The notes beneath the pieces were generated by a model. The model did not search any database. It had not been told where the DNA came from and was given only the letters and a program-made list of their open reading frames with translations. DNA of 56,896 nt from DASRYH01 sp035687245. GTDB taxonomy: Bacteria > Actinomycetota > Coriobacteriia > Anaerosomatales > PHET01. The stretch spans positions 1-56,896 of the forward strand of contig DASRYH010000081.1 in the NCBI GenBank assembly GCA_035687245.1. Reading direction: 5' to 3'. Positions 7,520 through 15,249 of the stretch are shown here, piece by piece. Made by a program: the position numbers and the translations under genes. Positions within the stretch are counted from its first letter, which is position 1. Each line of letters begins with the position of its first letter.

Positions 7520-8635
7520 TTAGGCGTCACCTCCCGGGGTGCTCGCAGGCGGGGTAGGGGGCACCGGCGGCACGGGGGCGGCCGGTGCGGGCGCGGCAGG
7601 TGCTACCGGAGCCGCAACAGGCGGTACCGGCGGCACGGGGACCGGAACGGCGGCACTCGGCGCTGCAGGCGCAACCGGTGCGCTCACAGGGGCCGTCACC
7701 GCAGCGGGAGCCGCCACCGCGTTCGGGTCGATGCGACCCACGAGCAGCGCCTTGGCATATGCGCCGTGCAGGTAGCCGATGCCCTTGGCCAGCCACAGCG
7801 TCAGCACGCAGCCCAGCAGTCCCAACACCAGGAACAGCGGGATGCTCCACGGATCGATGTAGTAGGCGTAGTCGAAGTTCTGGAACGTCGGCAGATGCAT
7901 GAAGTACGACATCGCCGGCCACACCAGCATCGCGCCCGACAGCGAGATCGCCGTGACCATCGCGGTGAAGTAGATCACGCCCAGCGGCAGCTGCAGCAGC
8001 ATGTAGAACATCGTCGACCACGTGCGCCAGTCGGTGAGCCACGCCTTGATGCGCAGCCACAGTCCAGGCTGAGCACCCGGCTGCGCGCCGGCAGGTGCGA
8101 TACGCGGGCGGCGCGGCATGCGCACGCCCAGCAGACCCTCCACCATCCGGCCTTCGGCGAAGCTCACGGCACGCACTACAGCGAGCGTCAGCAGCGCCAT
8201 CGGCACGCCGATAATCAGCACAAGCGTTCCCAGGGTCACCGAGACGCCGGTGACCACGATGGTGAAGTAGATGACACCCGTCGCAATCGACAGCAGCAGG
8301 TAGAACAGCGCACCCCATGCGCGCGGGTCGGCCACTACGCCAAAGAAGCGGGCGAGCGGGTTGCTGCTCTTCGTGACTGCGGGTGCAGGCTGCCGAAGGG
8401 CAGCGGCCACGGTGAGTTCGGCGTCGCGATAGGCGGCAGCGACTTCATCGGGCGTGCCGTAGGCGTCGACTGCGGCATCGAAAGCCGCTGCGGCGTCACC
8501 TTCGGCACCAGCATCGGCGATTGCCGAGCGCAGGTACTCCTCAGCGTCGTAGAGGGCGTCTTGCACGAGAGCGGGGTCGGCACCTGCCAGCGCGGACCTG
8601 AGCCCTGTGAGGTAGCCCTCGATCGTCCTATCCAA
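7520..8635 (-). CDS. HAAS-domain membrane protein with duplicated putative sensor domain
   Basis: 371 residues from a TTG at 8635, chosen because GGAGGG lies five bases before it; this start overlaps the end of padR by 8 bases. Residues 1-70 are a HAAS (DUF1700-like) helical segment (IEGYLTGLRSALA, DALYDAEEYLRSAI, FGTPDEVAAAYRDAE type). Two copies of a two-span unit follow: FYLLLSIATGVIYFTIVVTG and FYMLLQLPLGVIYFTAMVTA, each with further spans, like the actinobacterial putative sensor domain (PF13796). About 75 Pro/Ala/Val residues form a low-complexity tail. Known: HAAS proteins are paired with PadR regulators and modulate their target operon. The arrangement PadR-HAAS-toast-rack fits that pattern. 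Confidence 0.85.
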   Translation of the reverse strand: MDRTIEGYLTGLRSALAGADPALVQDALYDAEEYLRSAIADAGAEGDAAAAFDAAVDAYGTPDEVAAAYRDAELTVAAALRQPAPAVTKSSNPLARFFGVVADPRAWGALFYLLLSIATGVIYFTIVVTGVSVTLGTLVLIIGVPMALLTLAVVRAVSFAEGRMVEGLLGVRMPRRPRIAPAGAQPGAQPGLWLRIKAWLTDWRTWSTMFYMLLQLPLGVIYFTAMVTAISLSGAMLVWPAMSYFMHLPTFQNFDYAYYIDPWSIPLFLVLGLLGCVLTLWLAKGIGYLHGAYAKALLVGRIDPNAVAAPAAVTAPVSAPVAPAAPSAAVPVPVPPVPPVAAPVAPAAPAPAAPVPPVPPTPPASTPGGDA

Positions 8636-8993
8636 CGTTACCCTCCAAAGTCGCATCGACGAAGTCCCTTGTCTGAGACCACGCCGCCCTCCAGTCAACG
8701 AGCGCCGCCCGGCCGAGATCGGTGATCTCGTAGTACTTGCGGGGCGGACCCGACACGCTCGGCTCCACCCGGCTGCCGAGCAGCCCGTTCTCTTCCATCG
8801 AGCGCAGGACGGGGTAGAGCGTGCCCTGCTTGATCGGGGTGCCGCTTTCCCATGCCCCCTCGATCCGCTTCGCGATCTGGTAGCCATACAGCGGCTCACT
8901 CGAGCGCTCCAGAATCGCGAGTAGTACGAGCGAAACGGTTCCCGACATCAGCTCCTTGCGGAACTTCTTGAGAACCTGATCGGAGACGTCCAC
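8628..8993 (-). CDS. PadR family transcriptional regulator of the HAAS operon
   Basis: 121 residues, the short PadR form. Seen: FRKELMSGTVSLVLLAILERS, then the recognition helix region YGYQIAKRIE, the wing IKQGTLYPVLRSMEENGLLGS and YYEITDLGRAAL. The start codon follows GGAGGTGAGCC, an excellent ribosome site. It heads the three-gene operon ending at 6734. Two tandem repeats at 9090-9108 and 9123-9141 in its promoter are the probable binding sites. Known: PadR proteins repress their own operon and release on ligand or partner binding. Confidence 0.93.
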   Translation of the reverse strand: MDVSDQVLKKFRKELMSGTVSLVLLAILERSSEPLYGYQIAKRIEGAWESGTPIKQGTLYPVLRSMEENGLLGSRVEPSVSGPPRKYYEITDLGRAALVDWRAAWSQTRDFVDATLEGNVG

Positions 8994-9089
8994 GGCTCAC
9001 CTCCTCGTTTTGTCGTCGTGACTCGTCTTCTCTGCCGAATCACCGCTGCGGTGAGCTCTGTAGCCGCTGCGGTGTTCTGAACTGCTTAC

Positions 9090-9141
9090 TAGTGTCAACT
9101 TCACACTACCCAAAACGCAGACTACTACAAACTTCACACTA
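9090..9141. promoter_or_regulatory. Tandem PadR-type operators
   Basis: TAGTGTCAACTTCACACTA (9090-9108) is an inverted repeat with TAGTGT/ACACTA arms. A second copy, TACTACAAACTTCACACTA (9123-9141), keeps the right half exactly (AACTTCACACTA) and degrades the left. The copies start 33 bp apart, three helical turns, so two dimers would lie on the same DNA face. They are shared by the divergent padR operon and guanine deaminase gene. Confidence 0.65.
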
Positions 9142-9242
9142 GTCAACACCCGACTTTGGATGATTCCTGCGCACACGTGCATCGACTGTCTCGACGCCGG
9201 GCATCAACGAAGTACGAGAGCATCCTGCGAACGAGGCGCTCA

Positions 9243-9713
9243 ATGAATCATGCGGAGTTCATGCGACGGGCCATCGAGCTCAGTCGCGAGAAGATGCAGG
9301 AGGGCGACGGCGGCCCTTTCGGCGCGGTCGTCGTGGTGGACGGACGCATCGTGGGCGAGGGCTGGAACATGGTGACCAGCCACAACGATCCCACCTCGCA
9401 CGCCGAAGTCGTGGCGATCCGCGAGGCGTGCCGAACGCTCGAAACCTTCTCGCTCGAAGGCGGTTCGATCTACGCGAGCTGCGAGCCCTGCCCGATGTGT
9501 CTGGGCGCCATCTATTGGGCGCGCCTCTCCAAGCTCTACTACGCCAACACCACCGAAGACGCCGCTCGAATCGGTTTTGACGATGCCATCCTCTACCGCG
9601 AGATAGCCCTGCCAAGAGGAGAGGGCACACTGCGGTGTGAGCGGCTACTTGCCGAAGAAGCGCTCGGCGTCTTCGCCGAATGGATGCGCAAAACCGACCG
9701 CGTCGAGTACTGA
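9243..9713 (+). CDS. guaD: Guanine deaminase-like nucleoside deaminase
   Basis: 156 residues; the ATG at 9243 follows GAGGCG and starts the normal MNHAEFMRRAIELS helix, while longer forms would cross the promoter. The zinc site is complete: THAE-type TSHAEVVAIREA (His53, Glu55) and CEPCPMCLGAIYWA (Cys83, Cys86). The C-terminal half has FDDAILYREIALP and ends in KTDRVEY, as in the GuaD branch rather than the tRNA-adenosine deaminase TadA. Reaction: guanine + water to xanthine + ammonia in purine salvage. It lacks a nearby purine gene. A short hairpin GTCGGA-GGC-TCCGAC (9721-9735) follows the stop. Confidence 0.85.
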   Translation: MNHAEFMRRAIELSREKMQEGDGGPFGAVVVVDGRIVGEGWNMVTSHNDPTSHAEVVAIREACRTLETFSLEGGSIYASCEPCPMCLGAIYWARLSKLYYANTTEDAARIGFDDAILYREIALPRGEGTLRCERLLAEEALGVFAEWMRKTDRVEY

Positions 9714-9877
9714 AGGGGTCGTCGGAGGCTCCGACTGTTCGGCGTCTGGATGCTTCGAAACCTCTGCTCAACGTGGGTGTCCACGAACCCCGTGCGTTCG
9801 AGGGGCCTATCTGGAAGAAGGTTGCATGCGCTGCTAATCTGGCGATATTCGATGTCTATCCCAAGGCAGGGGGAAGT

Positions 9878-10384
9878 ATGCGCGCACGTTCACTCGCAAT
9901 CGTCGCTCTACTGGTGCTGCTGGTCTTTGGAATGGTTTCGGCTGCGTTCGGGGCACCCGCTCACGACAAGGCGGTCTTCGCGGAGCGCTTCTTGACCGAC
10001 GGCCACGGCAAGCAGCTCGACACCAAGTCGTCGTGGAACTCCGGCGGCTACAAGTGGTGGGGCGAGATCAAGTTCGCCAACAGCACCAGTGGGGCCTTCA
10101 CCGTCTACAAGGTTCGCGAGCACGAGGCGGGCGGGACCGAGTCGAAGAAGGTCGGGAGCGGTCGTGCGTACGTTACCGGCAAGACGGTAACGTTCAAGTA
10201 CAAGTCCACATCCAGCGCGTCACTTCGCAAGGCGATCAAGAACATCAAGAACGGCAAGAAGTACTACTACCGCAGCACCAACGTCAGCGATGACAGTCAG
10301 GGTAGCCTCAAGCTCTACAAGACCAAGACCGACTGGTCGAAGCGTCACATCTACAAGAAGTTCAACTTCGGAGCCTGGGGCTAG
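9878..10384 (+). CDS. Secreted hypothetical protein
   Basis: 168 residues from the ATG at 9878 behind GGGGGAAGT. A signal peptide (SLAIVALLVLLVFGMVSAAFGAPA) is followed by a ~140-residue Lys/Tyr/Ser-rich mature domain without Cys, containing WNSGGYKWWGEIKFAN, AYVTGKTVTFKYKSTSS, NIKNGKKYYYRSTN and HIYKKFNFGAWG. This looks like a small beta-rich exported protein; I recognise no family. A possible promoter is TTGCAT (9822-9827) with GATATT (9844-9849). A strong terminator at 10431-10467 makes it monocistronic. Confidence 0.75.
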   Translation: MRARSLAIVALLVLLVFGMVSAAFGAPAHDKAVFAERFLTDGHGKQLDTKSSWNSGGYKWWGEIKFANSTSGAFTVYKVREHEAGGTESKKVGSGRAYVTGKTVTFKYKSTSSASLRKAIKNIKNGKKYYYRSTNVSDDSQGSLKLYKTKTDWSKRHIYKKFNFGAWG

Positions 10385-10430
10385 GCGTCCTCTCACGATC
10401 TGCTGGTGCACAGTGATGGAGCTAGCTGCC

Positions 10431-10467
10431 GAAGCGACGCCGGAACACCCCGGCGTCGCTTCTGTTT
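10431..10467 (+). terminator. Rho-independent terminator of the secreted-protein gene
   Basis: A perfect 13-bp stem GAAGCGACGCCGG (10431-10443) / CCGGCGTCGCTTC (10450-10462) with a six-base loop, followed by TGTTTGT. It lies 47 bp past the stop codon and before the helicase promoter. Confidence 0.85.
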
Positions 10468-10500
10468 GTCCACCGAACGTGCATTCGGCATGCAACCTGC

Positions 10501-10506
10501 TATACT
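10501..10506 (+). promoter_or_regulatory. -10 element of the helicase promoter
   Basis: TATACT at 10501-10506, an exact consensus-like -10 box in GC-rich DNA, 125 bp before the helicase ATG. I see no good -35 at 17 bp. It implies a leader of about 115-120 nt. Confidence 0.55.
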
Positions 10507-10525
10507 CCGTCAGTCAACCCAAGGC

Positions 10526-10630
10526 TCAGTTGTCCGTAGTGCGGCAGACACGCATCTTCGTTCAATCAACTGCGTCTGCCACTCGGAGCGCGCCCACGAA
10601 GGGGCAGCGCCCACTACAGGAGACAACTGA
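10526..10630 (+). promoter_or_regulatory. Helicase 5' leader able to mask its own ribosome site
   Basis: TCAGTTGTC (10526-10534) is the exact complement of GACAACTGA (10622-10630), which covers the spacer between the AGGAG ribosome site and the ATG at 10631. An internal 7-bp stem GGCAGAC (10543-10549) / GTCTGCC (10574-10580) lies between. CAGTTG (10527-10532) can instead pair with CAACTG (10567-10572), so two folds compete. Control of translation by the leader is inference. Confidence 0.5.
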
Positions 10631-12220
10631 ATGACGTTTGAATCGCTCGGCCTTGAGCCGCGCCTGCTTGCTGGCGTGGACGCTCTTGGCTACACAACGC
10701 CCAGCCCTATTCAGGCTGAGGCCATCCCGCACGTGCTCGCCGGCCGCGACGTCGTTGGCGTCGCGCAGACCGGTACGGGCAAGACGGCTGCATTCGTGCT
10801 GCCGACCCTTCAGCGCACGCCGAAGCACAAGGGCGTCCGCGCACTGATCGTCACGCCGACCCGCGAGCTTGCACTCCAGATAGGTGAGGTCATCAAGGGC
10901 GCGTCTGTCCAGACTCGCCACAAGAGCGCCGTCGTCTTCGGCGGCGTGGGCATCCAGCCGCAGATCCAGAAGATGCGCCGTGGCGTCGACATCCTCGTCG
11001 CGTGCCCGGGCCGCCTGCTGGACCTCGTCAACCGCCGCGCCGTTGATCTCTCTTCGGTCGAAATCCTCGTGCTCGACGAGGCCGACCGCATGCTGGACAT
11101 GGGCTTCTGGCCCGACGTGCACCGCATCATCAACCTGTGTCCGGAGCCGCGCCAGAACCTGCTGTTCTCGGCCACGATGGACCCGGCCGTCATCAAGATC
11201 GTCGACTCGATCCTGGACAACCCGGTACGCGTCGAGGTCACGCCTCCCACGCAGCCGGTCGACCGCATCGCGCAGTCGCTCTACCCGGTCGCACGCGAGC
11301 AGAAGACCGACCTGCTGCTGGGCCTGCTTGCCGAAGGTGAGCACACCCGTACGCTGGTCTTCACCCGCACCAAGCATCGCGCCGACCGCCTCGCCAAGCA
11401 GCTCTCTCGCGCCGGCGTGAACTCTTCGGCGATTCACGGTGGACGCAGCCAGTCGCAGCGCCAGACGGCACTCGAGGGCTTCAAGCGCGGTCGCCACGAC
11501 GTGCTCATCGCCACCGACGTCGCCAGCCGCGGTATCGACGTCAACGACATCAGCCACGTCGTGAACTACGACATGCCGAATACGCCTGAGGACTACGTCC
11601 ACCGCATCGGGCGTACCGCTCGTGCGGGCGCGTCCGGCACTGCCATCAGCTTCGTAGACGAGACCGAGCACGACACGCTTCGCGATATCGAGCGCATCCT
11701 GGGCCTGCCGATCGTATGCGAGGACCTCGACGGCTTCGACTATCACCCCGCACGTATCGTTCCGGATCCCGAGCGCACGGTGACCAACCCGCAGCGCGGT
11801 GGCCGTGGCGGTCAGGGCGGCAACGGCACTGGCGGCAGTGGCCGTAACGGCAAGGGTCATCGCGGCAGCCGCCGCGGCGGCAAGGGCCGTGCGGGCAGCG
11901 CCGGTGGCAGCAGCTCCGGCAACGGCAACGGTGACGGCAGCAGCCGCAGCGGGGCCGGCCGAAGCAGCAGCCCGGCCAGCGCAAGCAGCCAGAGCGCCAA
12001 CGGCGGCAGCCAGGGCGCATCGCGCTCGACTGGCGGCTCGAGCGAAGGCTCGCAGGGCGCAGCCGCGAAGCGGACCGGCGGCACTCGCTTCGAGCGCATC
12101 AAGCGCGAGGGCGGCAACCTCGGTGGCGGCTCGAAGGGCGGCAACGGCAGCACCACTTCGGCAGCTGACGCTTCCCGTCACGTGCGTCGCAGGCGACCGA
12201 TGACGGGCTCCAGCAACTAG
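10631..12220 (+). CDS. rhlE: DEAD-box ATP-dependent RNA helicase, RhlE type
   Basis: 529 residues. All helicase motifs are seen: Q motif with YTTPSPIQ (21-28), Walker A AQTGTGKT (45-52), PTREL (76-80), GG/PGR, DEAD (149-152), SAT (180-182), FTRTKHRADRL, ATDVASRGIDV and HRIGRTARAG. The first ~370 residues form the two RecA-like domains. The remaining ~150 are a Gly/Ser/Arg/Asn-rich tail, probably disordered and RNA-binding, ending in a basic RHVRRRRPM. Known: RhlE/CshA-type helicases remodel RNA in ribosome assembly and mRNA decay, often cold-induced. AGGAG precedes the ATG. The structured leader suggests autoregulation. The long opposite-strand frame is a GC-skew shadow. Confidence 0.96.
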   Translation: MTFESLGLEPRLLAGVDALGYTTPSPIQAEAIPHVLAGRDVVGVAQTGTGKTAAFVLPTLQRTPKHKGVRALIVTPTRELALQIGEVIKGASVQTRHKSAVVFGGVGIQPQIQKMRRGVDILVACPGRLLDLVNRRAVDLSSVEILVLDEADRMLDMGFWPDVHRIINLCPEPRQNLLFSATMDPAVIKIVDSILDNPVRVEVTPPTQPVDRIAQSLYPVAREQKTDLLLGLLAEGEHTRTLVFTRTKHRADRLAKQLSRAGVNSSAIHGGRSQSQRQTALEGFKRGRHDVLIATDVASRGIDVNDISHVVNYDMPNTPEDYVHRIGRTARAGASGTAISFVDETEHDTLRDIERILGLPIVCEDLDGFDYHPARIVPDPERTVTNPQRGGRGGQGGNGTGGSGRNGKGHRGSRRGGKGRAGSAGGSSSGNGNGDGSSRSGAGRSSSPASASSQSANGGSQGASRSTGGSSEGSQGAAAKRTGGTRFERIKREGGNLGGGSKGGNGSTTSAADASRHVRRRRPMTGSSN

Positions 12221-12246
12221 GCGACCCGCTTCAATCGGACTCTCGG

Positions 12247-12289
12247 CACCCCCGCACTCGGAGCTTTGCGAGGCGGGGGTGTCTTTCAT
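12247..12289 (+). terminator. Rho-independent terminator of the helicase gene
   Basis: CACCCCCGC (12247-12255) pairs with GCGGGGGTG (12273-12281), followed by TCTTTCATT. It lies 27 bp past the helicase stop. Confidence 0.85.
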
Positions 12290-12369
12290 TCAGACGCGGG
12301 TAAGCTACGCGTCACACCTCTCTGTTACCGTGGGCGAGCTGCCTTTTCGATCGTTGCCGAAGGGATCGC

Positions 12370-14184
12370 ATGACCGCTCGCGCCACCGCAATCGATATCA
12401 CCCTGCACGAGGTGTTCGGGTATACCGAATTCCGCCCGCACCAGCGCGAGATCGTCGAGCACGTCATCGAAGGTGGCAGCGCATTCGTCTTGATGCCGAC
12501 GGGCGGCGGCAAGTCACTGTGCTATCAGATCCCCGCGCTTCACCGCGAGGGGACGGCGGTGGTCGTGTCACCGCTCATCTCGCTGATGAAGGACCAGGTG
12601 GACGCGCTGCGGGCCAACGGCGTAGCGGCGGCCTACCTCAACTCCAGCCTCACTCCTGAGGAGTCTTCGGCGGTCCTGCGCGACCTGCGATGCGGTGCGC
12701 TCGACCTGCTCTACGTTGCGCCGGAACGCCTGATGCTCGACGGCACACTCGAGATGCTTCGCGGATGCGCTGTCTCGCTCTTCGCGATCGACGAGGCGCA
12801 CTGCGTTTCGCAGTGGGGTCACGACTTCCGTCCCGAGTACGTGCAGCTCGGCCGTCTGCGCGATCTGTTTCCAGGCATCCCACTGGTCGCACTCACCGCG
12901 ACTGCCGACGACACCACGCGCGAAGACGTGCGCCTGCGCCTTGGACTGCTCGACACGCCCGTGTACGCGGCTGGCTTCGATCGCCCCAACATCCGCTACA
13001 GCGTCGTCGACAAGGTCAACGCGGCGGCGCAGCTCAAGGCGTTCATCGCCCAGCATGCGGGCGAGTCAGGCATCGTCTACTGCCTCACGCGCAAGCGCGT
13101 AGAAGAGGTCGCCAAGAAGCTGCGTGCCGACGGCATCAAAGCCGACGCCTACCACGCGGGTCGCACATCGGAGGTGCGCACTCGCGTGCAGGAGGACTTC
13201 TTGCGCGACAAGCTGCAGGTGGTGGTTGCTACCGTCGCTTTCGGCATGGGCATCGACAAGCCCGACGTGCGCTTTGTCGTGCACTACGACTGCCCCAAGA
13301 ACATCGAGGGCTACTACCAAGAGACCGGCCGCGCCGGACGCGACGGCCTTCCAGCCGAAGCGTTCTGCCTCTTCGGCCTGCAAGATGTGGTTACTGCACG
13401 CTCGCTGGTGGAGCGTGGTGAGAACGCGGAGCAGGTGCGCATCGAAAACCACAAGCTCGACGCAATGGTCGGGTTTGCAGAGGCCGTGACCTGCCGGCGC
13501 AAGGTGCTGCTCGGCTACTTCGGCGAGACACTCGAGGAGGACTGCGGCAACTGCGATGTCTGTCTCGACCCGCCGGCGCTCTACGACGGCACGGTCGATG
13601 CGCAGAAGGCACTTTCGGCGGTCTACCGCCTGGGGGAGCGCTACGGGATCGGCTACGTTATCGACGTGCTCAAAGGCGCAGACGTCGCGCGCATCCGCGA
13701 ATCCGGGCACGACAACCTGACGGTCTACGGTATCGGCGAGGACCTCTCGCGTGACGAGTGGTCGAGCGTGATCCGCCAGCTCATCCACCGGGGCTACCTG
13801 CTCCAAGACATCGCGCAGTACTCGGTGCTGCGTCTCACCGACGCGGCGCGTCCGGTGCTGCGCGGCGAGGAGCCGGTCCAGCTCGCCAAGCCGCGCATTC
13901 GCGTGAAACCGGAGAAGGTGAAGCGGTCGCGTTCGAGCTTCGGCAGCGGCGTGCCGCAGGCCTACGACGAGGAGCTGTTCGAGCGTCTGCGGGAGTTGCG
14001 CCGCCGAATCGCTGCCGAAGAGAAGGTGCCGGCCTACGTCGTCTTCGGCGACCGCACGCTCATGGAGATGGCGGCGGCTCGGCCGGCCTCGCGCGACGAG
14101 CTGCTGGGTGTCCACGGCGTGGGTGCCGCCAAGCTCGAGCGCTACGCCGACGTCTTCCTCGCCGAGATCGCGGAGTACGTGTAG
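12370..14184 (+). CDS. recQ: ATP-dependent DNA helicase RecQ
   Basis: 604 residues, normal for RecQ. Seen: motif 0 region FGYTEFRPHQREIV, Walker A PTGGGKS (43-49), IDEAHCVSQWGHDFRPEY (DEAH at 141-144), TATA motif LTATADDTTREDV, motif V/VI AFGMGIDKPDVRFV and YYQETGRAGRDG. The RQC zinc site is CRRKVLLGYFGE..CGNCDVCL (about 376-400), and an HRDC domain fills about 525-600. Role: 3'-5' DNA unwinding in recombination repair and fork restart. The ATG at 12370 is preceded by TGCCGAAGGG, where the genome-wide GCCGAAG motif supplies the ribosome site. Confidence 0.97.
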   Translation: MTARATAIDITLHEVFGYTEFRPHQREIVEHVIEGGSAFVLMPTGGGKSLCYQIPALHREGTAVVVSPLISLMKDQVDALRANGVAAAYLNSSLTPEESSAVLRDLRCGALDLLYVAPERLMLDGTLEMLRGCAVSLFAIDEAHCVSQWGHDFRPEYVQLGRLRDLFPGIPLVALTATADDTTREDVRLRLGLLDTPVYAAGFDRPNIRYSVVDKVNAAAQLKAFIAQHAGESGIVYCLTRKRVEEVAKKLRADGIKADAYHAGRTSEVRTRVQEDFLRDKLQVVVATVAFGMGIDKPDVRFVVHYDCPKNIEGYYQETGRAGRDGLPAEAFCLFGLQDVVTARSLVERGENAEQVRIENHKLDAMVGFAEAVTCRRKVLLGYFGETLEEDCGNCDVCLDPPALYDGTVDAQKALSAVYRLGERYGIGYVIDVLKGADVARIRESGHDNLTVYGIGEDLSRDEWSSVIRQLIHRGYLLQDIAQYSVLRLTDAARPVLRGEEPVQLAKPRIRVKPEKVKRSRSSFGSGVPQAYDEELFERLRELRRRIAAEEKVPAYVVFGDRTLMEMAAARPASRDELLGVHGVGAAKLERYADVFLAEIAEYV

Positions 14185-14254
14185 CAGACACCCATCCTAA
14201 TTGGGACTACGCTATGCACACTGAGGTGGAGTTCTTTTCGGGGACGGGGAGTTC

Positions 14255-15217
14255 ATGAGCGCTCGGCGTAGGGTGGGGCTTGCCAAGAAGCGCGAGCAGA
14301 GGTCGACAAAGGGCCTGGTAGTCTGGGGCGTTATCGGTGTAGTCGCCGTTTGTTTGCTCTTCGCGGTGACCGCGATCGCGACCGACCGGCCTGACTTCTG
14401 CCCCAGTTGCCACGAGATGAAGCCCCACTACGACGCGTGGAAGACCGGGCCGCACAAGGACGTCTGGTGCATCGACTGCCACGTGGCGCCCGGCGTACCC
14501 GCTCGCTTCACCCACAAGTTCGTGGCGCTGGGTGAGGTCTGGTCGCACGTGACGGGCGCCTACGCCTTCCCGCAGCTGCAGCCAGCGAGCGTTCCCGACA
14601 ACCGGTGTGTGACCTGCCATTCGACGGTTGCGCCCAAAGACATGCCCAAGGCCTTCGATCACGCTATGCACGCCAAGACCTCGCCGTGCCAGCAGTGTCA
14701 CGAGAACACCGGACACGAGGTCGGCGACCAGGCTCTTCAGGCCGCCGGCGTCTTGGATGCTCACAATGCGCAGGTGCGCGCCGAAGCTGGGGCGAGTGGC
14801 GCTGCAGTCGCGGTGCCCGGGCAGGGCGTCGCCAACTTGCAAGGCCATAAGGCCGTCGCCTGTACCCAGTGCCACGACATGGCGAAGACCGGCTGCAAAG
14901 CCTGCCACCGTGCCCCGACTTCAAAGCACCAGTTCAGCGGCGACTGTGCGACCTGCCACCAGCCCGGTGAGACGTTCGCATTCGCTCATCCCACGAGCGG
15001 CGACTGCAGCCAGTGCCACAAGGCGCCAGGCGGCAAACACCCGTCTGACAAGAACTGCGTAGCCTGCCACAGCAAGTCAGGGTCGTCGTGGGCCTTCACG
15101 CATCGTGGCAACACGGGCGAGCACAAGTACACGAGCTTTGCGTGCACCAAGTGCCACCCCGGCAGCTACGAAAAGGCCAGTTGTACGTGCCACAAGAACG
15201 GCGTACCGAGAGACTAG
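14255..15217 (+). CDS. NapC/NirT-type multiheme cytochrome c, ten CxxCH sites plus a CxCH
   Basis: 320 residues. An N-terminal anchor (LVVWGVIGVVAVCLLFAVTAIA, about 21-42) is followed by ten CxxCH motifs: CPSCH, CIDCH, CVTCH, CQQCH, CTQCH, CKACH, CATCH, CSQCH, CVACH and CTKCH. An eleventh site at the extreme C-terminus reads SCTCHK, that is CxCH. The first four fit a NapC/NirH-type quinol-oxidising tetraheme module, and the others form a C-terminal heme chain. Known: such proteins pass electrons from menaquinol to outer-surface or periplasmic reductases. No partner reductase or cytochrome-maturation gene is in view. ATG at 14255 follows GGGGAG. Confidence 0.9.
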   Translation: MSARRRVGLAKKREQRSTKGLVVWGVIGVVAVCLLFAVTAIATDRPDFCPSCHEMKPHYDAWKTGPHKDVWCIDCHVAPGVPARFTHKFVALGEVWSHVTGAYAFPQLQPASVPDNRCVTCHSTVAPKDMPKAFDHAMHAKTSPCQQCHENTGHEVGDQALQAAGVLDAHNAQVRAEAGASGAAVAVPGQGVANLQGHKAVACTQCHDMAKTGCKACHRAPTSKHQFSGDCATCHQPGETFAFAHPTSGDCSQCHKAPGGKHPSDKNCVACHSKSGSSWAFTHRGNTGEHKYTSFACTKCHPGSYEKASCTCHKNGVPRD

Positions 15218-15249
15218 CGTCATCGGCTAGGCGTTCCGCCTGAGGCTGC

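Noticed and set aside
7043..8725. Plus-strand frame of 560 residues
   Set aside because: Antisense shadow of the HAAS/sensor and toast-rack genes, with extreme Arg/His/Gly composition.
11800..12160. Possible tandem repeat or CRISPR-like array
   Set aside because: The repetition is Gly/Ser/Asn codons of the helicase tail; no direct repeats with regular spacers.
10562..12289. Minus-strand frame of 575 residues over the helicase gene
   Set aside because: Antisense to complete DEAD-box motifs, Ala/Arg-rich, starts past the helicase end; no ribosome site.
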